64,000 nucleotides of DNA from NCBI GenBank assembly GCA_002221725.1, contig NJFT01000061.1, positions 1-64,000 on the forward strand. The letters are read 5' to 3'. Shown here in pieces: positions 11,860 through 23,400 of this stretch (positions within the stretch are counted from its first letter, which is position 1; the number at the start of each line of letters is the position of its first letter). Source of the stretch: Scedosporium boydii (taxonomy: Eukaryota; Ascomycota; Sordariomycetes; Microascales; Microascaceae). Made by a program: the position numbers and the translations under genes. The notes beneath the pieces are model-generated. The model was not told where the DNA came from, did no database searches, and saw only the letters and a list, made by a program, of their open reading frames with translations.

Positions 11860-13038
11860 TTACTCGTAGTACACCTTGTTGATGAGGGTTCCGATCTGCT
11901 CAATCTCGACGCGCATGTCGTCCTCGGGCTTAAGGTCGATCTTAGGGTTGCGCATGGCGCCAATTCCGGGACCTGTGCCGGTCATGATGATGGTTCCGCG
12001 CTCGAGGGTGGTACCCTGGGAAAGGAAAGAGATGGTGGTGGCAATGTCAAAGATCATCTCCCTGTGTGAGATGTACGTTAGTGATTGAACTCGGAAGATG
12101 AAAAGTAGCGATAGAATGTCCGTACTTGGTGTTGGAATCCTGAACGGTTTGACCATTGAGTATCGCGCGAATGTGAAGGTTGAGTGGGTCGGAGATGGCG
12201 GATGGCGCAACCAGCACGGGTCCGATGGGGCAAGATCCGTCAAGACCTGAAGCCGGGAAAATAAGTATCACCAGAAAATAAGCAGCAAGTAAAAGCTATA
12301 GCATAGATTATCGAAAACATACCCTTGGAGAAGCACCACTGGCTGTTCTTGAATTGCTGAGCGCGGGCACTCACATCATTGCTGGCCGTGTAACCAAGAA
12401 CATAATCGAGGGCCTGCTCCTTGGGAATGTCCCGTCCAGTCTTGGAGATGACGAATGAAAGCTCGGCCTCGTAATCGCTCGTGCCGTCCTGAGCAATCTT
12501 GGGGATATTGATCCTGGCCGGGTGAGGGCCGTTAAGGGCGGTTCGGGGCTTGATGAAGAGGACGGGCTCGTTGGGGATGGGCATGCTCGCCTCCTTGGCG
12601 TGATCCCTGTAGTTGAGTCCCAAGCATCGAATAATGGGGACTTCGTCGGCGGACAGAGGCGCGAGGAGCTATAATTTCACTTAGCTTCACAGCTCAATTG
12701 GTGTCTTTCTCGATCCTCGAAGGAGCATTGAAGTGCCGAGGCGGGGTCATCCGAAATGCGGCCCAGCTTTCTTCGGGGGTTCGGCAAGCTTCCCCCGCAT
12801 TTCTTCTCAAAATGGAAAAAGGGAAAACATGGAAAATACTCACGGTGGAAATGGTCAGCGACTTGTCGGTCACGACGCCGTCGAAAGCGTTGCCCGTGAC
12901 GAGCTTCGCGGTGACGGTCTCACCCTTCTCGAGAGCGAGACCAAGGTCGGGGACTTGTTTCGCGTCGATCTGGCCAAGGTGGATTTGGCCATCCTCCTTA
13001 GCGAGGAAGCGTACGAGATGGGTCCAGTTGCGAGTCAT
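11860..13038 (-). CDS. Fumarylacetoacetate hydrolase family protein (FAHD2-like)
   Basis: Exons on the minus strand are 13038-12844, 12668-12323, 12246-12126 and 12061-11860, giving 287 residues. The core GLNYRDHAKEASMPIPNEPV and the metal-site signature DYEAELSFVI (ExE) identify the FAH fold, whose members hydrolyse or decarboxylate beta-keto or acylpyruvate substrates using a divalent metal. The C-terminal GTIIMTGTGPGIG is the usual glycine-rich segment. Substrate is not predictable; the family includes fumarylpyruvate hydrolases and oxaloacetate decarboxylases. An alternative start at 13068 adds MLAARRALHT, which is basic and could form a mitochondrial presequence. The first intron is 175 bases, longer than usual. 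It shares a 2 kb divergent promoter region with the GMC oxidoreductase, so co-regulation is possible but unproven. Confidence 0.88.
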
Positions 13039-13181
13039 TGTGTGAAGGGCTCTTCGGGCAGCGAGCATTCGAGGACGTGAGGATGAGATGGGATACAATC
13101 GGAGAGGACTAGAATTACAGAACAGAGATAGAAGAGAAAGAAGAAGAGTGAGGTTCAACGGAGGAGCTGTCGCGATTTACT

Positions 13182-13190
13182 CTTATATAT
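13182..13190 (-). promoter_or_regulatory. TATA box of the FAH-family gene
   Basis: On the minus strand this reads ATATATAAG, about 115 to 145 bases before the two candidate start codons at 13068 and 13038. Confidence 0.5.
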
Positions 13191-15033
13191 GGAGGGGTTC
13201 TCTGCCGCGTTTAGCTCTGAGGCACATCCCCGCTATAATTTTAAGGGCGTGGGCAACACATACAAGCGCACTATGGATCTTGATAATTGATCTGCCGACC
13301 GGATCAATACGAAACCCCCGAAAACAGAAACGGTTAAGGTGGCTGGCTCACTTCGGGAGACCAGTGCTGCTCCGACAACACGTTTACTGATGGCATAATC
13401 CATTATAAATTCGACATTAAGACCTCGCTTGATACGGGCAACGAGGGGCTCGCAGCATTGGATTATCCAATGCCCTGTCAATCCTGTACCTCACTCAACC
13501 TGTCTTTGCCACCATCTCGGAGCATATTTGAATGCACGCATAAGTTATGGAGGCGGCTCTTTCCTTCTTTTCAGTGGGTAACTTATCACCACCGGTCTAG
13601 TCAAAGTCTACCTTCCCCTCTGCCGTGGCGGCCTAGCTGCGGGGGGACTTTCACCACTTCGGCAGACCATCGGACAGCATGCGCTTCCAGCATGCACCAT
13701 AGTCCGCCAGGCCTTTCCCCGGCTACCCGCAGAGCCCTGGCGCTAAGCCGTGGGGGTCCGGGGCTTCTTCCCAGCATTGCCCCGAGATCAAACATCAAAC
13801 TGAATCACTCAAGTATTATGAGGCTCTATGCCACGTACTACGAGTCGAAAAATACATACCTAGGTGAATTTAGTGATAGAACCAAATTCCTCCAGATGTG
13901 ATTTATAATTGATCAGTATTGGGGTATATTCAGTAATTTAGTACTCTGGATCTCTCATTACATGAGAACTCAGCTGGCGACCAGTTGGATGCAGGGTGCT
14001 TGGAGATAGTCCGAAGATACAGCGCTGGCTGATCATGCCATCCATCCATTGACGACGCTCAATCCGTAGAGACAGGACTGCTGCTGAGTACCTTTGTACC
14101 TGACAGGAAGTGGCAGAATACCAACTATTTCAAGAAGACGGCGCTGGAGACAAAAACTGGCAGGACGATGGGGCACCAGCAACTAGCAGAACCTAGATCT
14201 CACCAAGACGGGGAGAGGCCCGGAAGACGACTCGGTCCAACCCCCGGCATTTCGGTGGTCTCGGCATTTTCAACCCCCGGCTCGGGACGAGAACCGACAA
14301 GAACCGCAGATCCCCGAGCCCGGAGTTTGCCTTCCTTTACACAGGTGCATTCCTCATTTAACGACGATGTATTCTACCCTACCGCAATCTTATCCATGTT
14401 CCTTGAGCATATTTCCCCTGCTTTCTCTCAGACTGGCCATGGACTCGAGGTAGATGTGTTCAGCCAGGTTCTTTGCAATGCATTCCCCTTATCCAAGAAT
14501 ATCCTCCCTCACTATTTCCTTTGAGAATTAAAGAATCAATTGATACTCTTAACTCGACCTTTCGACCAATTCTGCACGAAGCCACATACCAACCAGCTCG
14601 TTCCTCTCAGTCAGCCCGACGACAACCTCGCAAGTAGACATTACCTTAATTCCCTTTCCCTTTCCCGCACCTGCTCTCCTGTAATAGTTTCCCATTTCCT
14701 GGCCCTACTAATCTGCCGATATTAATTATGTCAAGCCCCCAAGGAAATATCAGGTCAGCTAGCCAGCCGATCAGGGCGGAGAAGAAATGGGGTGGTTTCC
14801 TCCCATTTTGCCGGGGCCAGGAACTATTCTCCACGCGGGGTCCTCCAATGATCTGCTCTGCGCTCATCCGAGTTGCATCGTAGATGATCTTTCGAATAGA
14901 GTACCTGCAGATGTAATATAGGGCAAGAAGAACAAAAATGATAGAAACTAATCTTCCCTCGAGGAATTCATCCGGCAACAGATGCGGAGATTTTGGTTGT
15001 GTCGGTCTACGATCCCCGCTCTCGTATCCCTGG

Positions 15034-15042
15034 TATATATAT
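15034..15042 (+). promoter_or_regulatory. TATA box of the GMC oxidoreductase gene
   Basis: TATATATAT sits 80 bases before the start codon at 15122, which implies a short leader. Confidence 0.5.
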
Positions 15043-15121
15043 CTGAAGGGAGCTCCCACTGCTGAAGAGCAATGCTTCGTTTGCGCTCGTGGCGAACCGC
15101 TTCTCTGTTCAATTCTTCGCA

Positions 15122-17300
15122 ATGGCGAGCTTCAAAATTCTGTCTCTCGGTTACGCCCTGCTCACGGCAACTCTTGTGGCTGCATACCCTGCTTCTCTCG
15201 AGCGGGCCAGGGTTCTTGGGAGGCAGGAAGATGTGTTGGATGAGTATGACTATGTCATTGTCGGCGGCGGAACCGCGGGCTTGACTGTTGGCGACAGACT
15301 AAGTGAAGATGGAAAATGTTAGTTGAAGTGAAGAGAACCCGTTGCCCCAATCCTGGAACGATTCTGCTGACTGGTTTACAGACAGCGTCCTCGCGATTGA
15401 GTACGGCTATCTAGGTAAGCATCCCCAATCGCAGGGTAGAGGCTCTGTAAGGCTGCTAGTAGCACCCTACTTATACCGAGTGTAGAGAGGGACGGATACA
15501 GGCCTGGCCGGACGACCTACAACATCACTTCTCAGCCCAGTCCCCAGCTCAACAACCGCACGTTCAACGTAGGCATTGGCTGCATCGTCGGCGGTAGCTC
15601 AGCTGTGAATGGCCAGGTCTTCCAGAGAGGAACCGCCAGCGACTACGACATCTGGGGCGAGCTTGGAGGCTCCGAAGATACCACATGGACCTGGGAGAAT
15701 ATCCTTAGGTACTTCAAGAAGGTAGGTGGAATCCCATTGGCGAGAGTAGGGGTAGTTAAACTAATGAATGGCTGTAGGGCATCCACTTCAACCCACCTGA
15801 AGAGGAACTCGCCGAGGCCTTCAACATCACGTACGACCTCGACGGATGGGGCCAGGACCCAGACACCCACATCCACGCCACGTACGCGAGGGGCATCACC
15901 CCTGGAGTCAGTAAGTCCTTCACCCATAACTACCGCTTTTATCCCAAGTTTTCTTTGCCAACGTTAGTTAACACCACTTCGTAGTCCCCCTATATAATGC
16001 CATGACAAATTTCCCCGGCGTGGATGTCCCCGTCGACGGCGCCAACGGCCAAAACGGCCTCTACTGGTTCACAACCTCCATGGATCCCATCAACTTCAAC
16101 CGCTCCTATGCCCGCACGGGGCACTGGGACGGTCTCGACCGCGAAAACTACCAGCTTCTCCCCGCGACGAAGGTTAACAAGATCGTTTTTGACGGCGATC
16201 GCGCAGTCGGTGTTCAGATCCATCCTCGTGACCATCGCGATGACTCCCAAGTGGTCAAGGCGCGCAAGGAGGTCATCCTAGCCGCAGGTGCTATCCACAC
16301 TCCTCAGGTTCTGCAGCTTAGTGGTATTGGACCTAGGAAGTTGCTAAAAGCTGCGGATATTGAGGTCAAGGTTGATCTTCCGGGTGTTGGGGCGAACTTC
16401 CAGGATCACCATTACATTCCCGGGGTGCGCTTCTCGTGTAAGTGTAATCAATTTCGCTTTCTCACTCTTGCTTTAGGCTAATTATTTATTCAAGGGAGTA
16501 ATGCGCCCGAAGTTCCAGAGCTGAACCTCTCTTCAAACCGAACAGGAAATGGCATCGCTCTCGGCGCATTCCTCGGTCTCAAGGCCTTCTCCCCCGACTT
16601 GTTCGAGGATATCGCCACGCGATACGAAAATCAGGATGCCGCCGAGTTCCTACCCAAGGGCACCGACTGCACCATCGTCGCTGGCTACAAGCAGCAAAAG
16701 AAGATTTACGCCCGTGCCATGCGCGATAACACCATCAGCTTCCTCGAGTGCATGCTCGGCGGCTCTCCTTCCTGTAGCCCGCAGAACGTCCACCCCGTCA
16801 GCCGTGGTACTGTGACTCTCAACACCACGGACCCCGAATCCGAGGTCATTGTGGACTACAGGGCGGCTTCGAACCCCATTGATATCGACATCATGGTCGA
16901 GGCGATCAAGTTCTTCCGGCGGTTCATTACCACGGGCGATCTTGCTGAGTATGAAGCCCTGGAGGAGGTCCCTGGAGCCGAGTACCAGACCGACGAGGAA
17001 TTGGCTGAGTGGGCCCGTGAAACTATTATACCGAGCGTCTATCATCCAGTTGGTACTGCGGCGAAGATGCCGAGGAAGTGGGGTGGTGTTGTTGATGAGG
17101 AACTCCTGGTTTACGGTGTCGAGGGATTGAGCGTTGTTGATGCTAGTATCATGCCTACGCTTGTGGGTAGCACTACGAGCATGACGGTTTACGCAATTGC
17201 TGAAAAGGTAAGTGGAACTCGCGAACTCTTCTGCTTGTCTGGGGGCGTCCAATCCTAACTGATTTTGTAGGCTGCAGATCTGATCAAGTCCCGCGCTTAA
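15122..17300 (+). CDS. Secreted GMC-type flavin oxidoreductase
   Basis: Seven exons (15122-15317, 15382-15414, 15486-15721, 15778-15910, 15985-16437, 16495-17207, 17271-17300) encode 597 residues. MASFKILSLGYALLTATLVA is a signal peptide. The FAD-binding YDYVIVGGGTAGLTVGDRL (GxGxxG) and the GMC signature around GIGCIVGGSSAVNGQ are clear, as is the second signature near GAIHTPQVLQLSGIGP. The C-terminal segment YHPVGTAAKMP supplies the first active-site His. At the second catalytic position, where GMC enzymes have His or Asn six residues before the YAIAE tyrosine, this protein has Thr (GSTTSMTVYAIAE). It should oxidise an alcohol or sugar-like substrate outside the cell, but the substrate is unknown. 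The second exon is only 33 bases. It belongs with fungal AA3-like GMC proteins. Confidence 0.88.
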
Positions 17301-17965
17301 TGTCGGGGTTTTGGGGAGAGAGGATGGCAACTTTTCTTCATGTACATGTTTCGATTGTGAGGATTAAGCTATGCAGTGAAGCCCATAGTGTATATAAAGC
17401 TTAATTCGTTGAATAAATATTGACTCGGCGGATGTCTATGAGATCACAATCTATCTTTAACTTTTAAGGTTCCTGACCAAGAGCATCGACGAAGTCCCTT
17501 CGCTGTTTGGGCAAGGCCCGATACTCGTGGGAGTTCACCGCGGGATATTTTATTTTATTTTTCTCTCGCTTTGCTCTCAACGATGAAGTATTCACTGGGC
17601 CCTTCTCGAGTGAGAATAACCATCAATTGCAGGATGGAAATGCCGGGTGCCTCCGTCAACGTCCCGAGTCTATGCAGCCGGAGCAGGTCCGAAGGGTCCG
17701 AAACCCCGCTTCCCCGAGCGGCGAATCGTTTCGAGGGAGTGCAACCACTGACGAAATGAGCAGAGAGCAAGGAAATGGCTTAAAATGTTATATGTCATAT
17801 ATCACTGACGATCCTAAGGCCAATTGATATCAGTCATTTGTGAATTGATTAAGAAGCAAGGACCTCGCTCATGAGCTGTCCAACATCAACATCTCTCAAA
17901 ATCCACAGACTGCCGGCCACACCACCGAGCATCAATCACTTTGAACAGCGCACAACTTAGCAAAA
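17301..17965. other. Tandem intergenic region
   Basis: It holds the presumed 3' UTR of the GMC gene (TATATAAAG and AATAAATAT near 17392-17419 look like end-processing signals) and the promoter of the next gene. Only short motif-free frames are present. Confidence 0.5.
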
Positions 17966-18853
17966 ATGTCGGATCAAACGACAATTCGGGTCGTCCTGCC
18001 ATCCGCTCAGATCATCCAACTAGCGCCAAATGCTAGCCTCCAGCCTCCGCTTTCGCGCCGTGGCCATGGCCCCGGTCTTGTGATCATCGATCCGGGATAT
18101 GAGCTGCCGGAGAAGCCATCCGCCGAGCCTCCTTCGGAGACGCTAGATCCGGCTCCTCAGTACAAGTGGGCCGAGGAAGGCTATGCCGTTGTCCGTCTGG
18201 TTATCCAAGACGCATGTAAGGAGGGCAGCTGGACGGTGGATGAGGGAGCACTTCAGAAGGCGGTTGCAGTACTCAGGGGTCTGGAAGAGTGTGACATAAA
18301 GGACAAATTTGCCTTGCTAGGTATGTCTGTGCGCAGGATTATCTTCCCTCTCAGTGTGTAAAGTCATAGATATTGATGCATTCGTCTGTAGTATACGGCA
18401 CCGCAGAGGAATACCCGGCTGCATTTGCGGAGCAACTGTCAACTTCTCTGGCTGCTTCCGAGTCCATCGTATCATGTATCCTCTTCTCTACTTCATGGGA
18501 TCTCTCATCACCATCAAAGCCGGTACTTATCCACCAAGCAGGAACGGAACCAGTGCCGCCCGAAATGCCAGGAGTGAAAGTAGTCATTTATCCCAACGTC
18601 TCCTCATCAGACTTCGTTATTCCGGGAAGCAAAGATTTCTCATATTCTGCGGCTTCGGTCTCGCATAGCCGAAGCTTAAAGTTCATCAAGGATCACATAG
18701 GTGGGCCCTTTTTTGACCTGGAAAAAATCTGGGATGAACACACCTATTATGAGTTTGAGCACAGGTCCGTTGAGAAGACAATGGGCACTATGGTTTTGGA
18801 GCCTTACGTGAATGATATCCCGACGGCAAGTCATTTCACTTTTTTCTCTCACG

Positions 18854-18903
<50 letters not shown>

Positions 18904-19524
18904 CTAGAGGCTCGATGTGTTTTGTTGCTAATCAAGCACTGCGTTGTTTAGCTGACGGGTGGCATTGGACGTGCGCGCTTGACCAACTTCTATCAACACC
19001 ATTTCATCTTCAACAACCCCGACGACTCTAAGCTTGAGCTTGTTAGTCGTACGATTGGCACAGACCGCGTGGTTGATGAGTTTGTTTTCGTGTTCACTCA
19101 TAACAAGGTGGTAGATTGGCTGTAAGTATGACAGCTTTTGAATCATTCTATCATCTTGTTGCTCTGTCCGAAGTTGGTGTCAAAACTAATCCCTACCGCC
19201 AGCATTCCCGGCATTCCTCCGACAGGCATAACGCTCCACATACCCTTCGTTGCCATTGTCAACATCCGAGGCGACCGTCTCTACAATGAACACATCACCT
19301 GGGATCAAGCCACCGTCTTGAGACAGCTCGGGCTACTACCCGAGTATCTCCCTTTCCCATACGAAGTCCGGGGCTATGAGGGTAAGGAGATGGAGGTTAA
19401 GCTTCCTGTCGCCGGACTGGAAACGGCCAGGAAATTACAAGACCAGAGGAGTGTGGAGAGCAACACCTTGATTATCCCGCCCCAGGACAGTTTGAGAGAG
19501 GTGAAAAGTTCTAGAGACATTTGA
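17966..19524 (+). CDS. Dienelactone-hydrolase-like / SnoaL-like fusion protein
   Basis: Exons 17966-18320, 18392-18825, 18952-19121 and 19203-19524 give 426 residues without a signal peptide, so it is probably cytosolic. Residues 1 to about 255 resemble a dienelactone hydrolase alpha/beta fold (carboxymethylenebutenolidase-type), with VLIHQAGTEP in the acid-loop position and a His in SVSHSRSLKFIK. Residues from about 260 form an NTF2/SnoaL-like cone: RLTNFYQHHFIFNNPDD, DEFVFVFTH and TGITLHIPFVAIVNI. At the nucleophile elbow, where dienelactone hydrolases have GxCxG, the sequence reads LLGVYGTAEE with Tyr, so the hydrolase may be inactive or use another residue. The second intron is bounded by GC and AG rather than GT and AG and contains a CT microsatellite. 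The biological role is unknown. Confidence 0.75.
18855..18898. repeat. CT microsatellite inside an intron
   Basis: About 20 CT units form the pyrimidine tract of the 18826-18951 intron. Length changes here would not alter the protein but could affect splicing. Confidence 0.95.
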
Positions 19525-20464
19525 AAGATGGATGCGGTGACTACAATTTCACACTTTCACTCCTTTCTGTTAATAGGAAAAGCGCGAGCCTGACCGGTGA
19601 GAGTCTCAGGCCAACCCAACTAGGAACATGTGCCACCGCCACCAGCTACTACGGCCCGCAGGCTCGCGGGCCGTACAATGGCAAATGACTATGTCTCTTA
19701 TCCAATCCCGTGGGTGCGGGTAGAAGAGGAGACCTAGGGTGTGTCCGGTTTGTAAGAACTGCAAGGTAGATTATTGAAGAGAGACGGATTTAAGACACAG
19801 CTGTAAAGGTACCAGACTAGTGTCAGTTCAAGGCTCTGAGCTCTGAGGTTTGATTGTCTTGGCCTCCGTTTTTGTACGAACACGCCCACCAGAAAAAGGA
19901 AATATCAATAGTTAGAATGTTTCTGAGCTGACGCACACTTCGTACACTGACACCACCACCAGCTCCATTGACATTTCATTGACTATACCCAACACATCTT
20001 CGGTTACCGAGTCAGTGGCGTGACGACAAGTCCCTGCCGTCTTCGCTACGGATAGATCCGATCGGAGACAGGATTGAGAATCACATCGGGTAAAACCACT
20101 TTGCCAAGACGGGAGGTACTTTTGACGACAGTCCATGGATAAGAGACAAGAGAAGGGTGGAGAGGGTAGTCAGACTGTCATGAGAGATGATAATCTAACT
20201 GTCTCATAAACAGAAGCTGAAGTGATGTTAACGCAGCGAGGCTTGATGACAACGCTCACCGCTCACCGTGACGAAGTTTAGAACCTGGTACACATTAGGG
20301 GCTTCTACCGTGAGGGGACTGAAATATGATAGACACAAAAGGAAGATGTATTAAGGCAAGTTTATCTAAAGAAGGATAAGTGCAGTAGGCGTAACAGGGG
20401 CGGTCGGAGTGAGATCATGTCTCGCCGGCCATGTACATGAAGGTAAGTCCGCAAGCCTCTCACA
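19525..20464. other. Convergent intergenic region
   Basis: Tail-to-tail spacer between the fusion gene (plus) and the adhesin (minus). No convincing frame. It contains CGTACAATG-like and GC-rich patches but nothing I can name. Confidence 0.55.
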
Positions 20465-23400
20465 TTAGGCGAGGCCAAGGTTCGTAGTGATACAATCCAA
20501 GGCATCCTGGCCATTGCCGACGCTGGAGCCGAAGCAGACAGCAGCAGTACCCGTAGCCCAGGGACCAAGCTTAACGGCGCAAGCGGCCAAGTTGATGGTA
20601 AAGTCGATGAGGCCAGGGTCTGCGAGTCTGGTACACTCCTCGGGAAGCTCCGTAAGACAGAAGCTCTGGAACAAATCGTCCAAACAGCTGAAAACAGCGG
20701 AAGGCAGAACATTGGCCACACAGACAGCTGCCTGTCCGGTACCGAACACGCCGAGCGCCAAGGTACACTCGCCAATCGCGGCGACGTATTGGAGGGGATT
20801 GTTCAACGTCTCAAGGGCGCTGCAAGGTGCCGGCATTTCAGGGCAGCCAGGTCCTGGGATAACAGCTGGAATGAACGAGGCGGTAGGAGTCTCGACGGGC
20901 GCGGAGGAAGTAGGCGTCTCAGTCTCAACCGGCGCAGTCGGCGTAGATCCATCCTCAAGCCCAAGAGCAGTGTTGATACAATCAAGAGCCTGTTGGCCAT
21001 TGCTCCAAGTCGAGCTGAAACAAGTAGCAGCCGTACCAATAGCCCAGGGACCGAGCTTAACAGCACAAGCGGCCAGATTAACGGTGAAGTCGACGAGATC
21101 GGGCTGGGCAAGCTCCGTGCACTCTGCAGGAAGCTCCGTAATACAGTAGCTGTCATAGAGAGTGGTCAAGCAGTCGAAGACGTCGATGGGGTTAAGTTCA
21201 GTCACACAGATGGCGGCCTCACCCGCACCGAAGACGCCAAGAGCTGTCGTGCAAAGACCAATGCGGGCGACATACTCCAGAGGATTCGTGACTGATTCGA
21301 GGGCGCTGCAAGGTTCGGGCATTGAGGGGCACAAGAGTGCCGCGGTGGGTGTGCTGGTAGGAGTGTCGGAAGTCTCAGTAGGCGTTTCGGTCAGCTCTGT
21401 AGAGCTGGGCTCTTCAGTTGAGCTCGGGGTTTCCGTAGGTTCTTCAGTGGAGCTAAGCGTCTCAGTCGGCTCTTCAGTAGAGCTAGGAGTCTCGGTGGGC
21501 TGCTCAGTAGAGCTGGGCGTCTCTGTGGGTTCCTCGGTAGAGCTGGGAGTCTCGGTAGGCGCTTCAGTCGAGCTAGGCTCCTCAGTAGAATTAAGGGTCT
21601 CCGAGGGCTCTTCAGTGGAGCTTGGGGTCTCCGTCGGTTCTTCTGTGGAGCTGGGCGTCTCAGTCGGCTCCTCAGTAGAGCTGGGAGTCTCGGTGAGTAC
21701 TTCGGAAGATGTGGGAGTTTCAGTAGACTCCTCAGTAGAACTAGGGGTTTCGGTTGGTTCCTCAGTAGAGCTAGGAGTCTCCGAGGGTCCTTCAGAAGAT
21801 GTGGGGATATCCGTGGGCTCCTCGGTAGAGCTAGGGATCTCAGTAGGTTGCTCGGAGGAAGAGGGATTCTGGGTAGGAGTCTCCGTAGGTTGCTCAGACG
21901 AAGAGGGAGTCTCTGTCGACTCTTCGGAAGAGGAAGGAGTCTCTGTAGGCTGCTCAGAGGAAGAGGGGTTCTCGGTAGGCGTCTCAGTAGGTTGCTCAGA
22001 AGACGAGGGAGTCTCCGTCCCGGATGGCTGCTCGGAGGATGAAGGCGTCTCAGTGGGCTGTTCAGACGAAGAGGGATTCTCAGTGGGCGTCTCGGTGGGT
22101 TCCGGGCTGAATGAGACGGAATCCGGGGGTCCATGCGTCTCCAAGTCAGTCGCGGATGTTTCCTCAGGTCCTCCGGTGGAGCTCTCGGTAGCAGTGGTCT
22201 CCTCGGGTCCGGCGGTAGTCGAGGTAGCCTCGGGGCCCTCAGTAGAACTCTGAGTTTCCGTGGGTAGAACATCGGTAGTCAGTTCAGTCTCGGAGCCGGT
22301 AGGAGTGCTTTCCGAACTAGGAGGCTCGACCGAAGTGTCCGAGGCGGACTCGCTGGGGGAAGCGTCAGTAGAGGGAGTTTCGGTCTCGGAAGGCTGAGAG
22401 CTGCCAGTGGTCACAGGCGAGAGGTCGTCGGTGGAAATATCAGTGGAGGGAGACTCGGTATCAGAGGGCGCTGAGCTGTCGGTGCTCAAATTGCCAACGT
22501 CCTCGGTGGAAATATCCGTGGCGCTAGGAGTGCTATCGGTTTCGGAGGGTTCCACGGTCGAACCCCCAGTGGTAGGTTCGTCGGTAGGAGCGGCAGTGGG
22601 CGTCAAGACAATAACCGTACCCGTGCCCGAACCGTCAGTAGGCGTGAAGGTGAGAGTGGTGGGTTCAGGGCCAGGATAACCTCCGCCGGTGATAGTAGTG
22701 AAGGGGCCAGTGAAGGTAGGCTCAGAGGTCGGCTCAGGAACAAGGACGATGGCAGTACCAGTCTCATCACCGGGGCCAGGAGGCAGGGAGACGGTGGTGG
22801 TTTCGCTTCCGGTATGCTGACCCGTGATGGTTGTGTAAGGACCGGTGAAACTGGGCGCGGCCGTCTGAGGTGCGAGGACAACAACAGTGCCAGTCTCATC
22901 GCCAGGGCCAGGGGGGATTGTGATCGCGCCGGTTTCAGTGCCAGTTTGGGGAGCCGTGACAGTTGTGAAGGGTCCGGTAAATGTCGACTGAGGCCCAACC
23001 ACGATGACAGTGCCAGTCTCATCACCATCAGCAGGGGGGATGGTAAAGGTTCCGACTTCAGTGCCCGTTTGAGGAGCCGTGATCGTTGTGAACGGGCCAG
23101 TGAACGCCGACTGGGGGCCTACGACAATAACAGTACCAGTCTCGTCGCCGGGGCCAGGCGGCAGAGTGAACGTGCCGACCTCCGTGCCAGTTTGAGGAGC
23201 AGTAATCGTCGTGAGGGGGCCGGTGAAGGAAGAGGTAGGTCCAACGACGATAACAGTTCCAGTCTCGTCACCAGGGCCGGGTGGCAAAGTAAACGTACCA
23301 GCCTCAGTTCCAGTTTGAGGAGCAGTGATGGTAGTAAGAGGGCCAGTGAACGTCGACTGGGGGCCTACGACAATAACAGTACCAGTCTCGTCGCCGGGGC

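Larger units (their letters stand above)
13069..15121. other. Divergent promoter region, FAH gene and GMC gene
   Basis: Two kb separate the divergent start codons. TATA boxes lie near both ends (13182-13190 and 15034-15042). The stretch 14210-14320 has several CGG and CCG triplets of the kind zinc-cluster factors bind, but no defined spacing that I would call a site. Frames up to 158 codons carry no motif. Confidence 0.55.

Noticed and set aside
21162..22253. A 363-codon plus-strand frame and others up to 220 codons opposite the adhesin
   Set aside because: They are antisense readings of the repeat gene. The repeats lack stops in several frames, and the minus-strand gene has a signal peptide, intron and Cys modules.
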